64,000 bases of DNA from Isoetes taiwanensis (GCA_021234155.1 JAJEKV010000062.1:5518497-5582496); one strand, 5' to 3'. Shown: positions 22,901-36,223, counted from the first letter of the stretch. The notes: a model not told the origin generated them from the letters alone. Made by a program: numbers and translations.

Positions 22901-25854
22901 TACGTATTTCTATTCTAAGATACTGATCCCATTTTTGTACTATTGTAGCCCATACATGAAGCAACCGTGTCATGCTCGCCAACAATGGTGGAACAATGGG
23001 TGGAATATGGCTACCCATTATCCACCGCATTTGAAGCTGTCAAAGTCCGAGGCATTCAAGCCGGAGCAGATCTATCGCATAAATTATACAGAGAAGAAGA
23101 AGACCGCAAGAAAATCAAGAAAAAGGTGGCGATGACAATGCATCCTTCGATAGTACATGCAAAGCAGTCAAGTCCAACACACTGTGATAAGATTGTCTTC
23201 GTGAAGAAGGCAAAGATGGCTCAAGTGGAATGAATTCTAGGACGCTTATACACAAAAAGAAGTTGCCGTGATACCATGGATAGGGTGCCTCCTATTGATG
23301 TAAGCATCTTTGACTTGAATGTAAATGTAGATGAGAAAGACTCTGGGGCTAGACGACAATGAGACCATTTGGGTGTTAGACCGCTCAAGAAGAAGGAGGT
23401 CTTGTACAAGAAAAGTGCTTTCACTAAGGATAGGATGTCCTTCATTGAGTGTTGCAAACCATGTAAAGGATGTACATATAATGAAGTCACTATAGGAGCC
23501 GAGTTACAAATGCTATCTGGGGATGCATTATCCAAATTGATTACTAGATAAGTACAAAGTCAAGAATCGATGACATGAAAAGTTTATATTTTGGTCAAAG
23601 GACTTCCTAAAAAATTGAGGGCTAAAATGCAAAACATAAAGAGACTCTCGCCCCTAAGGTATTGATCGAAAGGAGAAGAAAATTGGCCCTTGTGAAGAAG
23701 ATTACTAGAAGAAGACATTGTCCAATATTTAGTCTCCATTGGGTACAAAGGTCTCTTTCCATAATCAACTACTTGCCTTAGAAACATATCACTCTTTGTA
23801 ATCGACATAGCGATGGGAGAGGAGACATAGGGACGAACCGTAAGACTATAGCATCTTCTTTACCACCATGATAGGTTTGACAACCGAGAGGTCCTTTACC
23901 ATTATCATCATATGTCCTTCGTGTAGCTCACATCTCGCATGCACTATCCGCTACTCATGATATGGAGTGCCCGAAAGTTATTAGGAGGGATGCCTAATAT
24001 ATGATGTTAAGGATAATGAGCTACTAAACGTAAGCTTCATGTTGAGGTTATATTGCCCGAGAGGCTTTGATGGATGTTAGAAGACGCCACTATTTTGTAA
24101 GTGATGAGCAAGCAAAAGACTTTCTTGAACCATTTCTCATATATGTACTTGCTAAATCTCCTAAAGGCCCTTATGGCAACCTGAAATCTTCAAAGAATCA
24201 AAAGCCTCGTGGACTTGTCCAACTAAAAATGGACGATGGTTCAGTGAGGGAACCAAGAATGCACAACATGGTAACGAAAGTAAAGAGCAACCGGTTGTTA
24301 AACCGCTACTAAAAGTAATGTGATAATGCGTAACATGGGGAATATCCTTGCCTCCCTTTGGCGGGTGATGCAACCATCCCTATAATAGATTCACAAGTTA
24401 ATAGGATTTAATTGATAAGGCAATCGAGAGATAAAGGAACATTGATAACCCAAGCGACTCTAGTGATTTTCAAGTTTGCCAAATCAACACTAAAATAATG
24501 TCGGCCAGAAGGACGAAGGCTTAATACAAATGTAAGAGCCGGAGATTAAGGGTAAACGGGGGGAGAATGACACCGACAATGATAGCAAAAATGAAGATGA
24601 AAGATATGGCAAAGACGCATTGTAATGCACTAGTATTGCTCGACTTGCGATGAAATTGCGCCGTGCATGATGTAGTTTTTCGGGCCAAATTAAATCGCGC
24701 TGCCGCGTTTTAATTATATTTCATTGTAATACTAAATCACGCCGAAATGATTTGATAAGCCTCACAAATCATGCCCGCACGCTTGTATTGTTGCAATGTA
24801 TGATTTAACCGGTAGGCCGACCGGATACATATTTGATGTTTCAACTTCCCCTTGCATTTCTAAGAAGGTTGTGGTGTTCGACCTAAGCTTTGTTCTTTGT
24901 AAGACTTTTTCAAAAAATAAAGTGGCTCCAGATCAGTTTCACCAGACACTAAAACAAGTCTTAATACTAATTTGAGGATTACCATCCAAGGGGTGCTCTT
25001 TCTTGCTTAATTCCGAGTTCCAATAATCATAATTCCATTAACACCAAAATCGACACCAAAATCAATATGCAATCGTTGATCAAGCTATTGCAAACCATCG
25101 CCATTGGGACAAGGTAGATTGCAAGTTAAAGAATTATTGTTTTTTTTGAGTATCTCAAGAAAACAAAGATGCATCATTAGGACTATTAAGGCATGATTGA
25201 AAACCTAGACACATGCTCATTACTGAATGCACAAAAGTGCCATATATAACCCCTAATGCAAAGAAATTGATTTCATAACTCCTAATGTGAAATCATGGCA
25301 TCAACATATAATATGAATAGATTGAATGTGGATGAAACTTGAAATTTATTGTCATAACCCCTAAAGCAATGATCGTGGCATCAACATATAATATATAGTT
25401 GCATCAATAAAATGAATGGTGTGAGAAAATTTAGAAAGCTCTTTGAAGACTAGGGCTTTCAAAACCTATAACCTATGTCCATCTATGTAATAAGTGCATA
25501 AGAGCCTAGATACAATTTCTTCTTGAAAGACCCAAATATAAGGAGAAACGTTCTCATTCCACTTTACTATTGAAAAGGGCCCATACAAATTCTCAATTTT
25601 AATATATAGCTCCTATTGTTGACGAATTTCTTTGCATAACATCTAAATTTAGGCATAAGGTCAAGTATGATTATGTTAGTTGCATATCTCACGCTACACA
25701 ACAACTAGAACTCCAATAGCTCCAAGCCTCCTTAAAGACTAGTCCTAAGCAAAGCCAATAGAAGAAATCAATCACGCCCAAATATTATCTAGGACTCCAA
25801 TTCAAGCAGTATTAGGCTTTGTAACTTATATCCCGCCGCTAGAAAAATCTATAG
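19993..25854. other. Decayed stretch with scattered + strand ORFs, no recognised gene
   Basis: Four moderate ORFs lie on the same strand: 22016-22330 (contains EARELVDLKASRRIPDLEKM), 22967-23233 (MVEQWVEYGYPLSTAFEAVK), 23369-23551 (CCKPCKGCTYNEVTIGAELQ) and 24067-24312. Their order and strand suggest remnants of one long coding unit, but I recognise no family. Short repeats TTTAAATCAATTCAAT occur at 22674, 22758 (imperfect) and 22873. AT-rich spacers separate them. Confidence 0.35.
20802..20851. repeat. 33-bp word plus T16, identical to the word at 32229
   Basis: CTAAGAGTAAAAAGGTCTAT and the next 13 bases (20802-20834) are identical to 32229-32261. Both copies abut a poly-T run (T16 here, T20 there). 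The sequences beyond are unrelated. Confidence 0.85.
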
Positions 25855-27402
25855 TGTGACGTCCCCTACTCATATACTGCAGACACTCACCGTGATACAA
25901 ACAGGAGTTCATCCCCATACCAGCTCCATGCTAATACACAGGGCTCTCCACGACATCAACGAACCTTGAAGAGTTCCAAAGGGGAAGAATGAAGGGTCAT
26001 TTTACCCCGCCTTCCTGGGGCCTACCTAGCTACTAAGCGTAACATACATGTCGTAAGAGTACATACATCAACATCATATGACCATCTCGAGGGATGGCTC
26101 ACCACATATCCGCATAGACAGAGATCAAGACATCACATATGGAAATCCTACCCAAGGCTCGGGACTAAAGGGGAATGACTGGACGGCTTGGGCCTCCGTA
26201 AGTCATTGCGCATTTAATTCATGGCAAATGGATTTGGCCGGCATAAGAACATGGCTTAGGGTAGTCCACTCCATCCGCCTCCCTGCACAATTTTGCAGAG
26301 TAGGTTGAAAAGTCTTGGGACTTGACTCAGAGCATGTCGGATGCATAGCCGTGAGGGGCTACTCCCCGGGTTGCATCTCCCCCGCCGATGGGGCGTGTAG
26401 GGATTGCTCCCACTAGAGGTTGGCATGCCGGGCTCAAGGTGACTAGAGGGCCACCGCCTGCATCGACCGAACTCCATGGAAGGTGTCCACCACCCCAAGA
26501 GTGTCGAACCCATGCAAAGCCCGCACGCAGCTGGGCAGAGCATTAGGTCTAGTGCAATCAGAAGTCCCCGATAGGATTTACTACCGTGAGGGACGGATCA
26601 TGAGCCATGACATGCACCTCCTTGTTTGTAAGCCGGGCCGTCCCTCCACCCACAAACCGTGTTTGGTTCTTGTACACAAGTGCCTAATTTAATAGTGCAT
26701 TAAAGAGGGCTAGCTAGAGCATCATACTACTAGGCTTTTAAGGCCTCTACCCCCTTCCCAATACAATGATTCCACAGAGATCATCATCACATACATATCA
26801 TAGAAGAACTAAATAATAAGATTTAATCTAAATCACAGAAGTTAGGTTCTTTAGTTAGGTTGGTATCTAGAGGTCTAGATGGTCAGCTATGGGCAATTCA
26901 ATAGGCTAAACCTACTTATTCTATGTCCGGGAGGCGATTAGACTATTGAATTGAAAATACCTGATCCCCGGCTTGCTCCTCCTGCTCTGAATGCATCCAT
27001 GCCGAAACCGCTTGAAGATGAGACTAGAAAGGGAAGCCGATGAGCTAGGGCTGCCGCACTTTCGGGAGGCGATTGGCTCTTGGAGCAAGCAAAACGGAGT
27101 TCTAGAAGGTCGGGACGAAAATGGAAAGTTAGGGTTTCATATACCTTATATAGACTAAGGGTTAGGGCTAGGGTTTCCATTAACCCTTGAGCATGTGGGA
27201 TAAATGGGTGTGGCCCACTTGCCTATATTAATTAAGTGGGCTAAAGTGTACACATGAATAAATGTGCACACACTTGCAAGTTGCCCCTAGGGTGCTACTT
27301 GCTTAGCTACACGCCGGCGCATTATCGCCAATCGGATGGCGGTACGCTGATTCGGGCAAAGACAAGATACGCCCCGAACCGTAATCGCGGCCGAACGCCA
27401 CA
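25855..27402 (-). mobile_element. Ty3/gypsy LTR, 1548 bp
   Basis: It is bounded by TGTGACGTCC at 25855 and GAACGCCACA at 27402, which form a short imperfect inverted repeat (TGTGACG / TGTGGCG). The polypurine tract, read on the minus strand, abuts the right end (27403-27416, CAAGGTGGGGAGAA), so this is a 3' LTR of a minus-strand element. The left half is similar to 59597-60413 (shared words such as CATCCGCCTCC and GGTTGCATC), the right half to 17925-18653. It is the most complete LTR in the window. Confidence 0.75.
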
Positions 27403-28866
27403 TTCTCCCCACCTTGAAATGATGTTGTCCGCAAAGATCGTGGGTCTCCCCACCTTGGGATCTTCTTTGTCCCGCAACCAACTTGATGCATACAATTTAT
27501 TATTATTATACTTACACAATTATTAGAATTACGCTAAGGTAATATTTTTAAAACATTATTAGGACATTGCATTATCCCAAAGAACTTATCAATTCATAAC
27601 TCTATTAAAGCAAGGTACTTATTAGCCTTACTTAATACCTACATTTAAGTTTATCAAGATTTAACAATTTCATATACAATTATACTGAGGTACTTTCATT
27701 CCTTGCAACACATTCCAACAAAACTTGTGTTGCAAGTCTTCGTAACTCGACCTCCTTGCCCTCCGGAGCGCTCTATTGGCCCGCAGGTCGACACTACGTT
27801 AGTACCATTTTAATTATTAATAAAATTATGGTTATAAGGTAACCACCCATCTAATTAACTAAATGGATGCATGACTAATCTCCCGGCGTAGGAAGAGGAT
27901 GCTTCTTCCATCGTGGCCGTGGAGACACTGTCCTATAATGCCTAGGATGACACTCATGCCTACACCTTTAGTTGCCTTTGGCGTGAAGGGTGGCGTCCTT
28001 CCCGTAGTAGGCATTGACTAGAGGTGCTTTCTTATCAATGCATGCCTGAATGGCCTCTTATCTCTCGAGGTCATCTACTTCCATTAATCTACCTTCCAAC
28101 TAATCCAAGCAAAACCGCGGTCATGTCTACAATGACATTACACCACGTCCTAGAGATCACCGTAGTGGTCTCATCATCGGTAATTACGCATGCAACCCAT
28201 ACCTAGCATAGGCTGCATGCGTAGATTAATCTTAACTACACATGAAATTAATCTAGACATAAATCGACATGCCTGAGCCGATTACTTCAGAGATGACCTT
28301 GCCATCCCATTGCTCCATGAACCATGGGTATCGCCTTATCGTGTCCTTCTTAAGTACCCATGTCGTTTTTCCATCGGCAAGTGTTTCCACTTGACCAAAT
28401 ATTGGAGGAACTCGATCTCCTTCTCTTCTTGATGGCCTTTTCAAGGATCAAGTCCGACTATCTCTAGTCAAGTTGTTCTCATCATTTCCAACAACAACGC
28501 TATGTCCAAGACTTCTTCTGGGTTTGGAGTATGCTTCTTTAGCAAACTCACGTGGAAGACTTTATGAATTTTCAAGTGAGCTGGCAGCTCTAACTTGTAG
28601 GATTGGTTACCTACTCTCTTGGCTATTCTGAAAGGGCCAGCCCACCTTGGAGCAAGCTTCTTACAATTTTCGATGCCAGACGTTGTCGCCAACCTGGAAC
28701 TCTCTGACCGTCCGGTGCTTGTCGGCGACGCTCTTTTGTCGACTCCTTGCTGCGAGAAGATATCCTCGGACCTCTTCTACCAGCTGCTGTATGTCGGCCA
28801 ACATTTGCTGCGAAACCTCTACCTTTGACACGAGATTGTGCCGTGTCTGGAGTTAGACATTGGTAG
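27403..28866 (-). mobile_element. Ty3/gypsy 3' internal region with integrase C-terminal remnant
   Basis: Minus-strand frames at 28253-28880 encode LAPRWAGPFRIAKRVGNQSY, LPAHLKIHKVFHVSLLKKH and a chromo-like WFMEQWDGKV segment. These are typical of the integrase C-terminus of chromodomain-bearing Ty3/gypsy elements. Between it and the polypurine tract lie about 850 bp without coding. The element is a fossil with several breaks. Confidence 0.75.
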
Positions 28867-30345
28867 CATGATGGCTCCACCCATCATGTGAGGCGCTTAA
28901 ATATGTTTAGATAAGGCTAATAAATTAAACGTTCTAAATAAGAAGCATGTAACCTCTTAAAGGGAGAGAATAGCTATGATGTTAGGTGCAACATCAATGG
29001 AGGGGCTAGGGCGCGTTGAATAACGCCATTTGAAGGGGTGCATGACCATTTTCTTTCGAAGAAATTGGGTCTCAATCTATGAGTGAACCTACCCGCATCT
29101 TAGGAGAAAATCGCCGTTAAGTTAACCGCCTCGACATGATAGGCAAGCACCAACCTTGAATTCATAGAAGCAATGCAACGCCGTGTCGTTTCCAAGTTAG
29201 TCGACACCGACTTGATAGGAAGGTGCACTCTAGCATGTAAGCCAAGGTGGAGAGAGAGCAACCATCTAGTTAATTGTCATAGGATGCATGATAAGAAAAG
29301 CCCCCGCACCCAAGAGCCACGCTACACTAATTTCGTCATTTCCTCACGCCCCTCGATAACAAGTGTAGGCACTCGAGAAGAGCATAATCGATCGCCATGA
29401 TAGGACGATGAAGTCATCGACCATTATGGGAAACGATAAATTCCTTTACGCCGTGATCAATTGCTAGCATTCATATTTAGGAATGAGCTAGTAGCCTAGC
29501 TCTTAGTTAGATTAATCAAGGATGTGGACCCCTTTAAAACCACATTGATCATATAATCTTAAGTATATTATTGTGGGTGCATTGGGAGCACTCCACATGA
29601 GGGCATGTATTATAACGTTCTAATAGGTCTTGTTGATAATCTAAAGTTTTGTCTTGTGTAGATATATTGGTTGAGATAAGGAAGAGAATAATCACATAAA
29701 ATGATAACCAAACCTTTAGGAGGATGTAATCCCATCCAAGGACACGTAATTAACTTTCAAGGTCCTTGTAAATATAATAAGAAACTATCTTATTTTAAGT
29801 ATAGCAACTCTAAAGTATATACATATAAGGTTGATACATCACCAACCAAGAGGCGAGCGAGAGTCACGCATTCAACACTTGGATCTGATGATATAAACCC
29901 TGGCTATGTGATTAATAATTGGAATATTTTCTAAATTATAATTATGGTCTTGATAATGGTACGAAGGTATATTTTAAAGGCCTTGAAGTTATCAGACCGT
30001 CAGTTAAATATAATATTATTGGAACTAATATATCCAATATTACTATAATGTTAACGTGGGAATATTACCTTAAGATAGTTAACTTAACTGCATGCATTAA
30101 AGGAGTCAAGAATCATGCAAGATTCCAGGGTAATACTTTTTTAAGATCTTAACTAAACCGTGGTAAGGATGTAATTCCTTCCAAGGATAGGTGTACGACC
30201 TTCAGGGTCCTTGTAAAAAAATAAATTAATTTCATGTATACGTAAGTGCATCGTAGGTATATACTTCTAAGGGTAATGCAAACCCCGAGGAAGAGAATAA
30301 GAAGCACATGCTTAATTCTTGTGTATGATAATTAAAACCATACAT
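28867..30345 (+). mobile_element. Ty3/gypsy internal non-coding segment, inverted relative to its neighbours
   Basis: The first kilobase is the reverse complement of 15516-16371, and 29907-30335 is the reverse complement of 10095-10521. In the copy at 9.9-17.4 kb this segment has the same orientation as the gag-like part, whereas here it does not. The uninterrupted junction at 29906/29907 is the empty site for the Helitron. The segment is old, AT-rich and has no long ORF. Confidence 0.65.
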
Positions 30346-30734
30346 ATAATCGCTGTCGAAGATGGCACACTTTGCGCCTTGCAGAACCACCGGCACAGCC
30401 TTGGATACAACGGCTCTCTTCACAAAGGAAATCTTCAGACTCCATGGTATGCCGAGAGAGATCATCTCCGACAGAGACCCGAAGTTCATGAGTGCCTTTT
30501 GGAAGGATCTTTTGCAACGATCCGCATTTAAGCCGCCCATGAGCACGCCTATCATCCTCGACGGATGGGCAAAAAATGTATTGCAATGCACCAAATGTAA
30601 TCTTGGAAGATATGCTAAGAAACTATGTCCGAACAAGCGTGAGTAAGTGGGAAGATTACATTCACTTGGTTGAGTTCGCTTATAATAGCACCAAGCAGGA
30701 ATCATCCCAGATGTCGCCGTTCATGATCAACTAC
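30346..30734 (+). mobile_element. Ty3/gypsy integrase core remnant
   Basis: The + strand encodes TTGTALDTTALFTKEIFRLH, GMPREIISDRDPKFMSAFWK and, further on, a Tyr-Asn-Ser-Thr-Lys run typical of the integrase catalytic core. The DRDPKF motif holds one of the catalytic Asp residues. It runs opposite to the integrase C-terminal remnant at 28.3-28.9 kb. Fossil, broken. Confidence 0.75.
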
Positions 30735-32228
30735 TAACATATCTATCCATAAAGCGATGGGTTACTAAATTATTTAGAGTAGATCCGGGAGGTTTTGTCA
30801 TCATGACAATTCCTTTTGTCTCAAAAGACTGTGATTAATGTACTTCTTATCTTAAATGTACCTTATATGTATTATTCCATTTTTGCCTTCTAGAGATTCC
30901 CCTTTCAGAAGTTATCTTCTCTCTTGAAATATTCCTACCAATTGAATTGATGCCATCATAACAAGTTGGCCGAGACTTGTTAGATTACTTCTTTCCATTT
31001 GATTGGATTATTCCTTGAAGGTACTAGCTTTATACACGGGCCAACAATTATCCTAGTAATGATTCCTTCTTAGCGAGGTGATCAATCTCACCAAGTGGTT
31101 TCAATATGTTGATGTCTATTAACAATCGTATAATTTTAGTCACTCCTATATATTTCCTTCCCAATCCTTGACGCTTTATTAGCCCAATCTTGGGGCAATC
31201 CTTTCAACGAAGAATATCCGCAATGCTCTCTCCACCCCTTATGGATGCTATCATCCATAAGCTTATCCCATCGACTATATGATCCTAGCTCCTCGATCTT
31301 GGTAGAAGCTCATTCACCCCTTGCCTGCTTCCGCAAGGTAACGTTCTTCCGAGTTGCTCGAGACTTCGACCTCCTTGAAGAGTTGCTTCTCCTTGATGTA
31401 GAGGTTGACTTTCTTCATTAAGGATCTCCCATTTTTGGTGGTTTTGATGGCGTAGTTGGCCACTTAAAATCTTCTATATCCCTTCCCAAAAAGCTTGAAG
31501 ATGGTGCCGTTGAAAAGAAACATCCTCCCGCTGTCAATTATTCATCTTGTTGGTTAAAGGATAGCTCCGGATCCGATATTGTTGTGTCACTCCATCCACG
31601 TCTCCCACCTTCTCTTGTCGATATTGTGTTGCCAGAAGAGTGTTGAGAATGTTGATCGCTTCACCCCTTCGAATTGCCCGACATCTCTTCCTTTTGATCT
31701 GTTACACTATGGGAGGGAGGGGATAACAAGGGGAGTATTCGTGCGAAGTCTATAGCTTGCACAGTTACAAGTGCTACTAAGGCTATTAGATTCTCTTGGT
31801 GCCTCCTCTGGAGTGCACACGTACTCGCTTGAAGATCTATATCCTCCTATTTGTACGTCAGCTCGTACACTAGGTAGACTCGTTGATACATTTGAGTTCT
31901 CCAATGGCTACGGCGTGGCATGCTCTAACTAAAGATGTAACAGACGTTGATGCCCCCAAGATTCGTGTCCTCTTCCTACCTTGTTGTTGGGCAGTAGTTG
32001 TCCTCCCTTCACGATGTTTGAAGCTATTTGGAGGTGCATTTTGAAGTTGTGTGCAATTCCTTTGGCTAGACTCCCAAGAGTTGTTCTCTTCCTTAGTTGC
32101 CCTTCGAATCGTTGATCCCTGGGTTCACTAGTTGCATGCGAGTTGCCGTATCCTGATGAGGTTTCTATTTGAACCCCGATTCTTCGGCTCGGTTTTCCTA
32201 GTCGCTTCTTCATCGAGCGTAGAAAGGT
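30735..32228 (-). mobile_element. Ty3/gypsy gag-like remnant
   Basis: From TAACATATCTATCC onward this is a direct, diverged copy of 16372-17400. Read on the minus strand, the part near 31400 encodes KTTKNGRSLMKKVNLYIKEK. Beyond about 31960 the two copies no longer match. It is broken and has no intact frame. Confidence 0.5.
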
Positions 32229-32261
32229 CTAAGAGTAAAAAGGTCTATTAGACTAGGAAAG

Positions 32262-33780
32262 TTTTTTTTTTTTTTTTTTTTGAGGAAATGGCAGAAAATA
32301 TATTACTATGTGAAAAAGATTACATGATCATACAAAAACCCAAAGGCAGGCAACAGCCAATAGTTGGGAAAAGGTATTGACGGCTGAAGGTAACCATCAA
32401 AGTCCTTCAGAAGTTAAGTCACACAGGACTGATGGATGATTATGCCTATAGGCTGCTTATAAAATATATGGTACTCCATCCAGAGTGATAATTGCAAAGG
32501 CCTCATCTGTATGGACAAACATCATATCATCAAGCTGATTGGGTCCATAACCTGTAGAGTCCAACAGATACATGATCCAGGAGTCCCGAACATCCTCATA
32601 AATCTTCATTTTTGCCTGGAAATACGACCTGATCTCTTGATTAAACCTCCAAATGTCTTCATCAGCAAGCAGACGAGCGAAAGTTATGCAGCTAATCACT
32701 TATGTCTTGAGCCAAAATAGAGCCTCAATGGCTTCCTGTTGGATAAATGGCCTGTGGTAGGATCCACCTCATGTACATATCCTCCCGCATGGTGCCTCTT
32801 CAGCAGAAATTCTGTCAAGCAAAGAGTCCAAATCGTTAAAAAGAATGGAGAAAAAGTGAAAGAACCCATTAAAGGTTCCTAGAGAATCCCATTGCCGGTC
32901 ATAATTCAATCCATTCTTTGCTCTATGAGCCATGGCAGCCTCGGCTAAAAGAATATGAAAGGAAGCTTTAAGTTCAGTTATATTAGGAGCCGACCCCCCG
33001 ATGGCCACTTCGTTTCTGTGTTTCCGAATAGCCCAGCAGCTTAAGGTTCTAATTGTCCCCTCAAAAGAGGAAGTTTGATTGAGATATTGGAAGAGAGAAG
33101 CATCATCAGAGGGAACTTGTTGCACAAGAGGCTGGATCCATTGCCAGAAAGGGGAAAGCCAGGAGCAAGTGAAAACATGGGAGCTAGTCTCCCTTTGCCC
33201 ACACCCCGTGGGCACACACCTCAGATGTGATTGTCAAATTGAGCCTTGAAGCTATTAGCTTTGAGACTTTGATTCAACAACAACCATCCTAAAAGACTAT
33301 TCTCATAGCACACCAAGCTTCCATCCCCTCGCTAATAATTTCTATGGCAATGTTCTGCCGACAGTTACAAACTTTGCTAACTTTCAACTGAGTTTTGTCC
33401 AGAAGCAAACTATATATCTGAGATACCTTATATCCTTGTCCACCACAATCCAGTTATGAGAACAATTGCCCGGTCCCATAGAATTTCTAGTTACTGCTAA
33501 ATAGATCCTTCTGTTTGTGTCTGTATCAGAGAGCCGAGTGGGAAGCTCACTCCATTTTTTCCAACTATTATTACTCCTTGAGGAACCTATGGTGTGCAGC
33601 CCAGCTTGATGCCATTCCTTATATTTGAGAGGGTGTTTTAAGGCCAGACAACCATCATTCACTACAGCCAGATCCTAGTGCCAGAAGAAGCCAAAGTTAT
33701 CATTGACAGAGTTCAGGGGCCTGGCTCGAAAGCATGTAGAGGCCAAGTTAAACACGTCTCAAGATTTTGGAAGTGCTAGG
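32262..33780 (-). mobile_element. LINE (L1-type), 5'-truncated 3' part with poly-A tail
   Basis: On the minus strand a poly-A tail (T20 on +, 32262-32281) follows a 3' UTR. Upstream are two coding blocks. One (33384-33662) has SWKKWSELPTRLSDTDTNRR, the linker before the zinc-binding domain of plant LINE ORF2. The other (32769-33240) has RCVPTGCGQRETSSHVFTCS, fitting the zf-RVT pattern of Cys, ...ET..H and Cys, then a helical C-terminus. The two blocks are separated by a frame break near 33240-33380. The reverse transcriptase itself is missing, so this is a 5'-truncated copy. No target-site duplication was found at about 33780, so that boundary is approximate. Confidence 0.75.
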
Positions 33781-36140
33781 GCAATTTGATGTTAAAAATA
33801 ATATACTACCATATGGTCCACAATTAGACGAATTGGGTATAGAAGTAAATTTCTCTAATTATCATTACAACTCTATTTATTGTTCATTTGTCACTTATAT
33901 AATGATATGGTGATTTTCTACTTTCTCTAACATAATTTTTGGAAGGGTGAGTGGAGATTCATATAGGTTCAGTTTGCTTGTGCTTCAACATTACCATTAA
34001 ATAATGCAATTCTAGCAATCAACTAATTTTTTCAAATAGAATAATATACATGAGATTTATATATTCTTAAGGTGAGTTTAAAACCAATTAAGATGAGGAT
34101 GTTCTGGCTTTTTGCATGATCCTAAGCCATATGGACCAGCAATGGAAAACAGACATAGCAATGTACCTTTATTTTTCATAGTTATAGCTTTCTATATTTG
34201 TTCTTCATTCTTTTGCATTGCTTCCACAACTTGAGAAGTTTGAAAATACAAGTTTTGAGTTTACCATTCAATGCATAGGTTTATAAAATCTATGGAATGC
34301 GTAATCTAACAGATCACTTGGAATGAACATAAGAAAATTTATTCGAAACCTCAAGATCACGAGCATTGATTATTTTTAATATATGAGGTGTTTATATATC
34401 GCAATTGAAACTGAAATCGATTAATATGAGGGAGTTGTTAATTTTAAAAAGAGGGTGGACCAGTAATGGTCTTCGATATACGAACATTTCTTGATTTCTT
34501 GAGAATAAACGCTATGCTTTTTTTACGTGTTTATTTTTGGAGTGATTCTATATCATGGTAACCTTTCATAATATGATTTTTTGGAGGAAAACTTCGAATC
34601 ATTTTACTCCTATGTAGACATAAGTTATCAATCATTTATAAATGAAAAAATAAAACAAAATCAAAACTTTATCATCAAGGCTAATGAACATTTTTCTTAG
34701 ATAAAGCAAGTTGTCTACTACTTAGATTCAAAATTTTAGGCCAAAATTCATTTCCCTACAAAAGTTAGAGATTTGATTTGGGAACAGCTTTTTGGAAACC
34801 AGTATTGGTTCACAAAAGACAAGCAACAATTTTGACCATGTCATATTCAAACAACCCTATCTCTCTTCTCAGACCTCGTATTGAGGTGTAGTTTTTTGTG
34901 TCTTACTCTCTAACTCGTGAAGAAAAATACAAAAATAATAAAAAAAATCATAAAAATCTTCTTACCAAGATAATTTTACTTTATCTAAACATGAAGCAAA
35001 ACATACTTGACCCCTTTGGGTTTACTCAAGCGTAACTCTCAAAACGGGACCAATAGATTTTTAGGTATTTTTCTCATGCAACATGACTGCCATATATTAA
35101 CATATAAGAAGGGTTTGACTGATAATTGAACTTTTGATTTTATATGAATTTTAAAGCAAACAGTGCAAATGCACTTTTTTTTATACATCATGTGACGACT
35201 CTAGTGTTAAAATGCATCCATATGTTGTTTTATACCCTTCCCCTCTCCCCCATGCTGGAATGCATCCCAAGATGCAACACCAATGTCTCGGTAGCAAGGC
35301 CAGATGAGATAAACGTATCCACGAGGTAGCAATGGAGCACATCAGAAAAACTTTCTGCTTTGATTCTTGGTTTGAAAGTTACCATATGGGATGATATGAT
35401 TATCGGAGGGGCAACAATTGCACCCACCGCCGGTTCTTACATATAAGGAATGCTTCTACCCTGCATTCCAACAGGGTCAACCATGCCTCATTGCAGAGTG
35501 GAATTAAACAATGTTATGTGGAGGTAAAAATTGTTGGAATGGAGGGTAGAGCTAGAATGCAAAGTAAAATTAGCAGAATGAAAGGTATATCTAGTGGAAT
35601 ACTTGGTAAGCCATTTGGAATATAAGGTAAATGAGAATCCACCAGAATGCTTGCAGCGCCGAAGCTTTCGGTCGAGTTTCAGAGAAAGAAACTTTGCCAC
35701 ATGGCATTGCTTGATTGGCTTAGGCTGCTAATGTTGATTAACCTACTAAGGCCCAGATTCCACTGAGCTAGAAGTTCTTACCTGGACGAATTGCAGAAGT
35801 CCACAATAACATTGTTTCTGAGTTTTGAAATTCCATTACAGCCTGACATTTCCTAATGTGGCGACAATTATTAAATATTTTACTCCCCGCAAGATCCCCA
35901 AAGAGTTTGTCTGGTTCTTTGACAAAAACTTGCCATCCTTATGTAGCTGTGTATTGCTGAAGAATTAACGGAATAGGATTGGAATAATGGCGCTAGGATC
36001 TAGGGTGGAAGATTGCAACTCGAAAGCTAATAGACAGCCGTTCAGTGGAATCTAGGCCTAAGAGTTGGCACTCCTCTTTGTATACATAAAAATGATATCC
36101 GACGTGTATGGTAATGTCCGAATATACCACAATCTTTCTA
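33781..36140. other. Upstream region of POL2A, no gene recognised
   Basis: AT-rich sequence without a recognisable ORF or element. Between 35500 and 35660 a loose repeat GGAATG-n-AGGTA recurs about eight times. The distal promoter of POL2A would lie at the right end. Confidence 0.5.
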
Positions 36141-36145
36141 AAAGA

Positions 36146-36164
36146 TGACGTCAGCTTTCCCGCC
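36146..36164 (+). promoter_or_regulatory. TGACGTCA (bZIP) and TTTCCCGCC (E2F) sites upstream of POL2A
   Basis: A perfect TGACGTCA palindrome at 36146-36153 is followed after 2 nt by TTTCCCGCC at 36156-36164, which fits the E2F/DP consensus TTTSSCGC. The ATG is 60 bp downstream. Plant replication genes are commonly driven by E2F at G1/S, so this placement supports S-phase regulation. The sites are seen; their use is inferred. Confidence 0.65.
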
Positions 36165-36223
36165 AAGTGAAGAATGAAGAGATTCAGAGCTCAGAGCTCA
36201 GACGAGAGCAATCCAGGTGAAGG

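Noticed and set aside
32262-32281. Target-site duplication for the LINE using the 33-bp word at 32229-32261.
   Set aside because: No second copy of the word lies near the other end of the LINE at about 33780; the second copy is 11 kb away at 20802.
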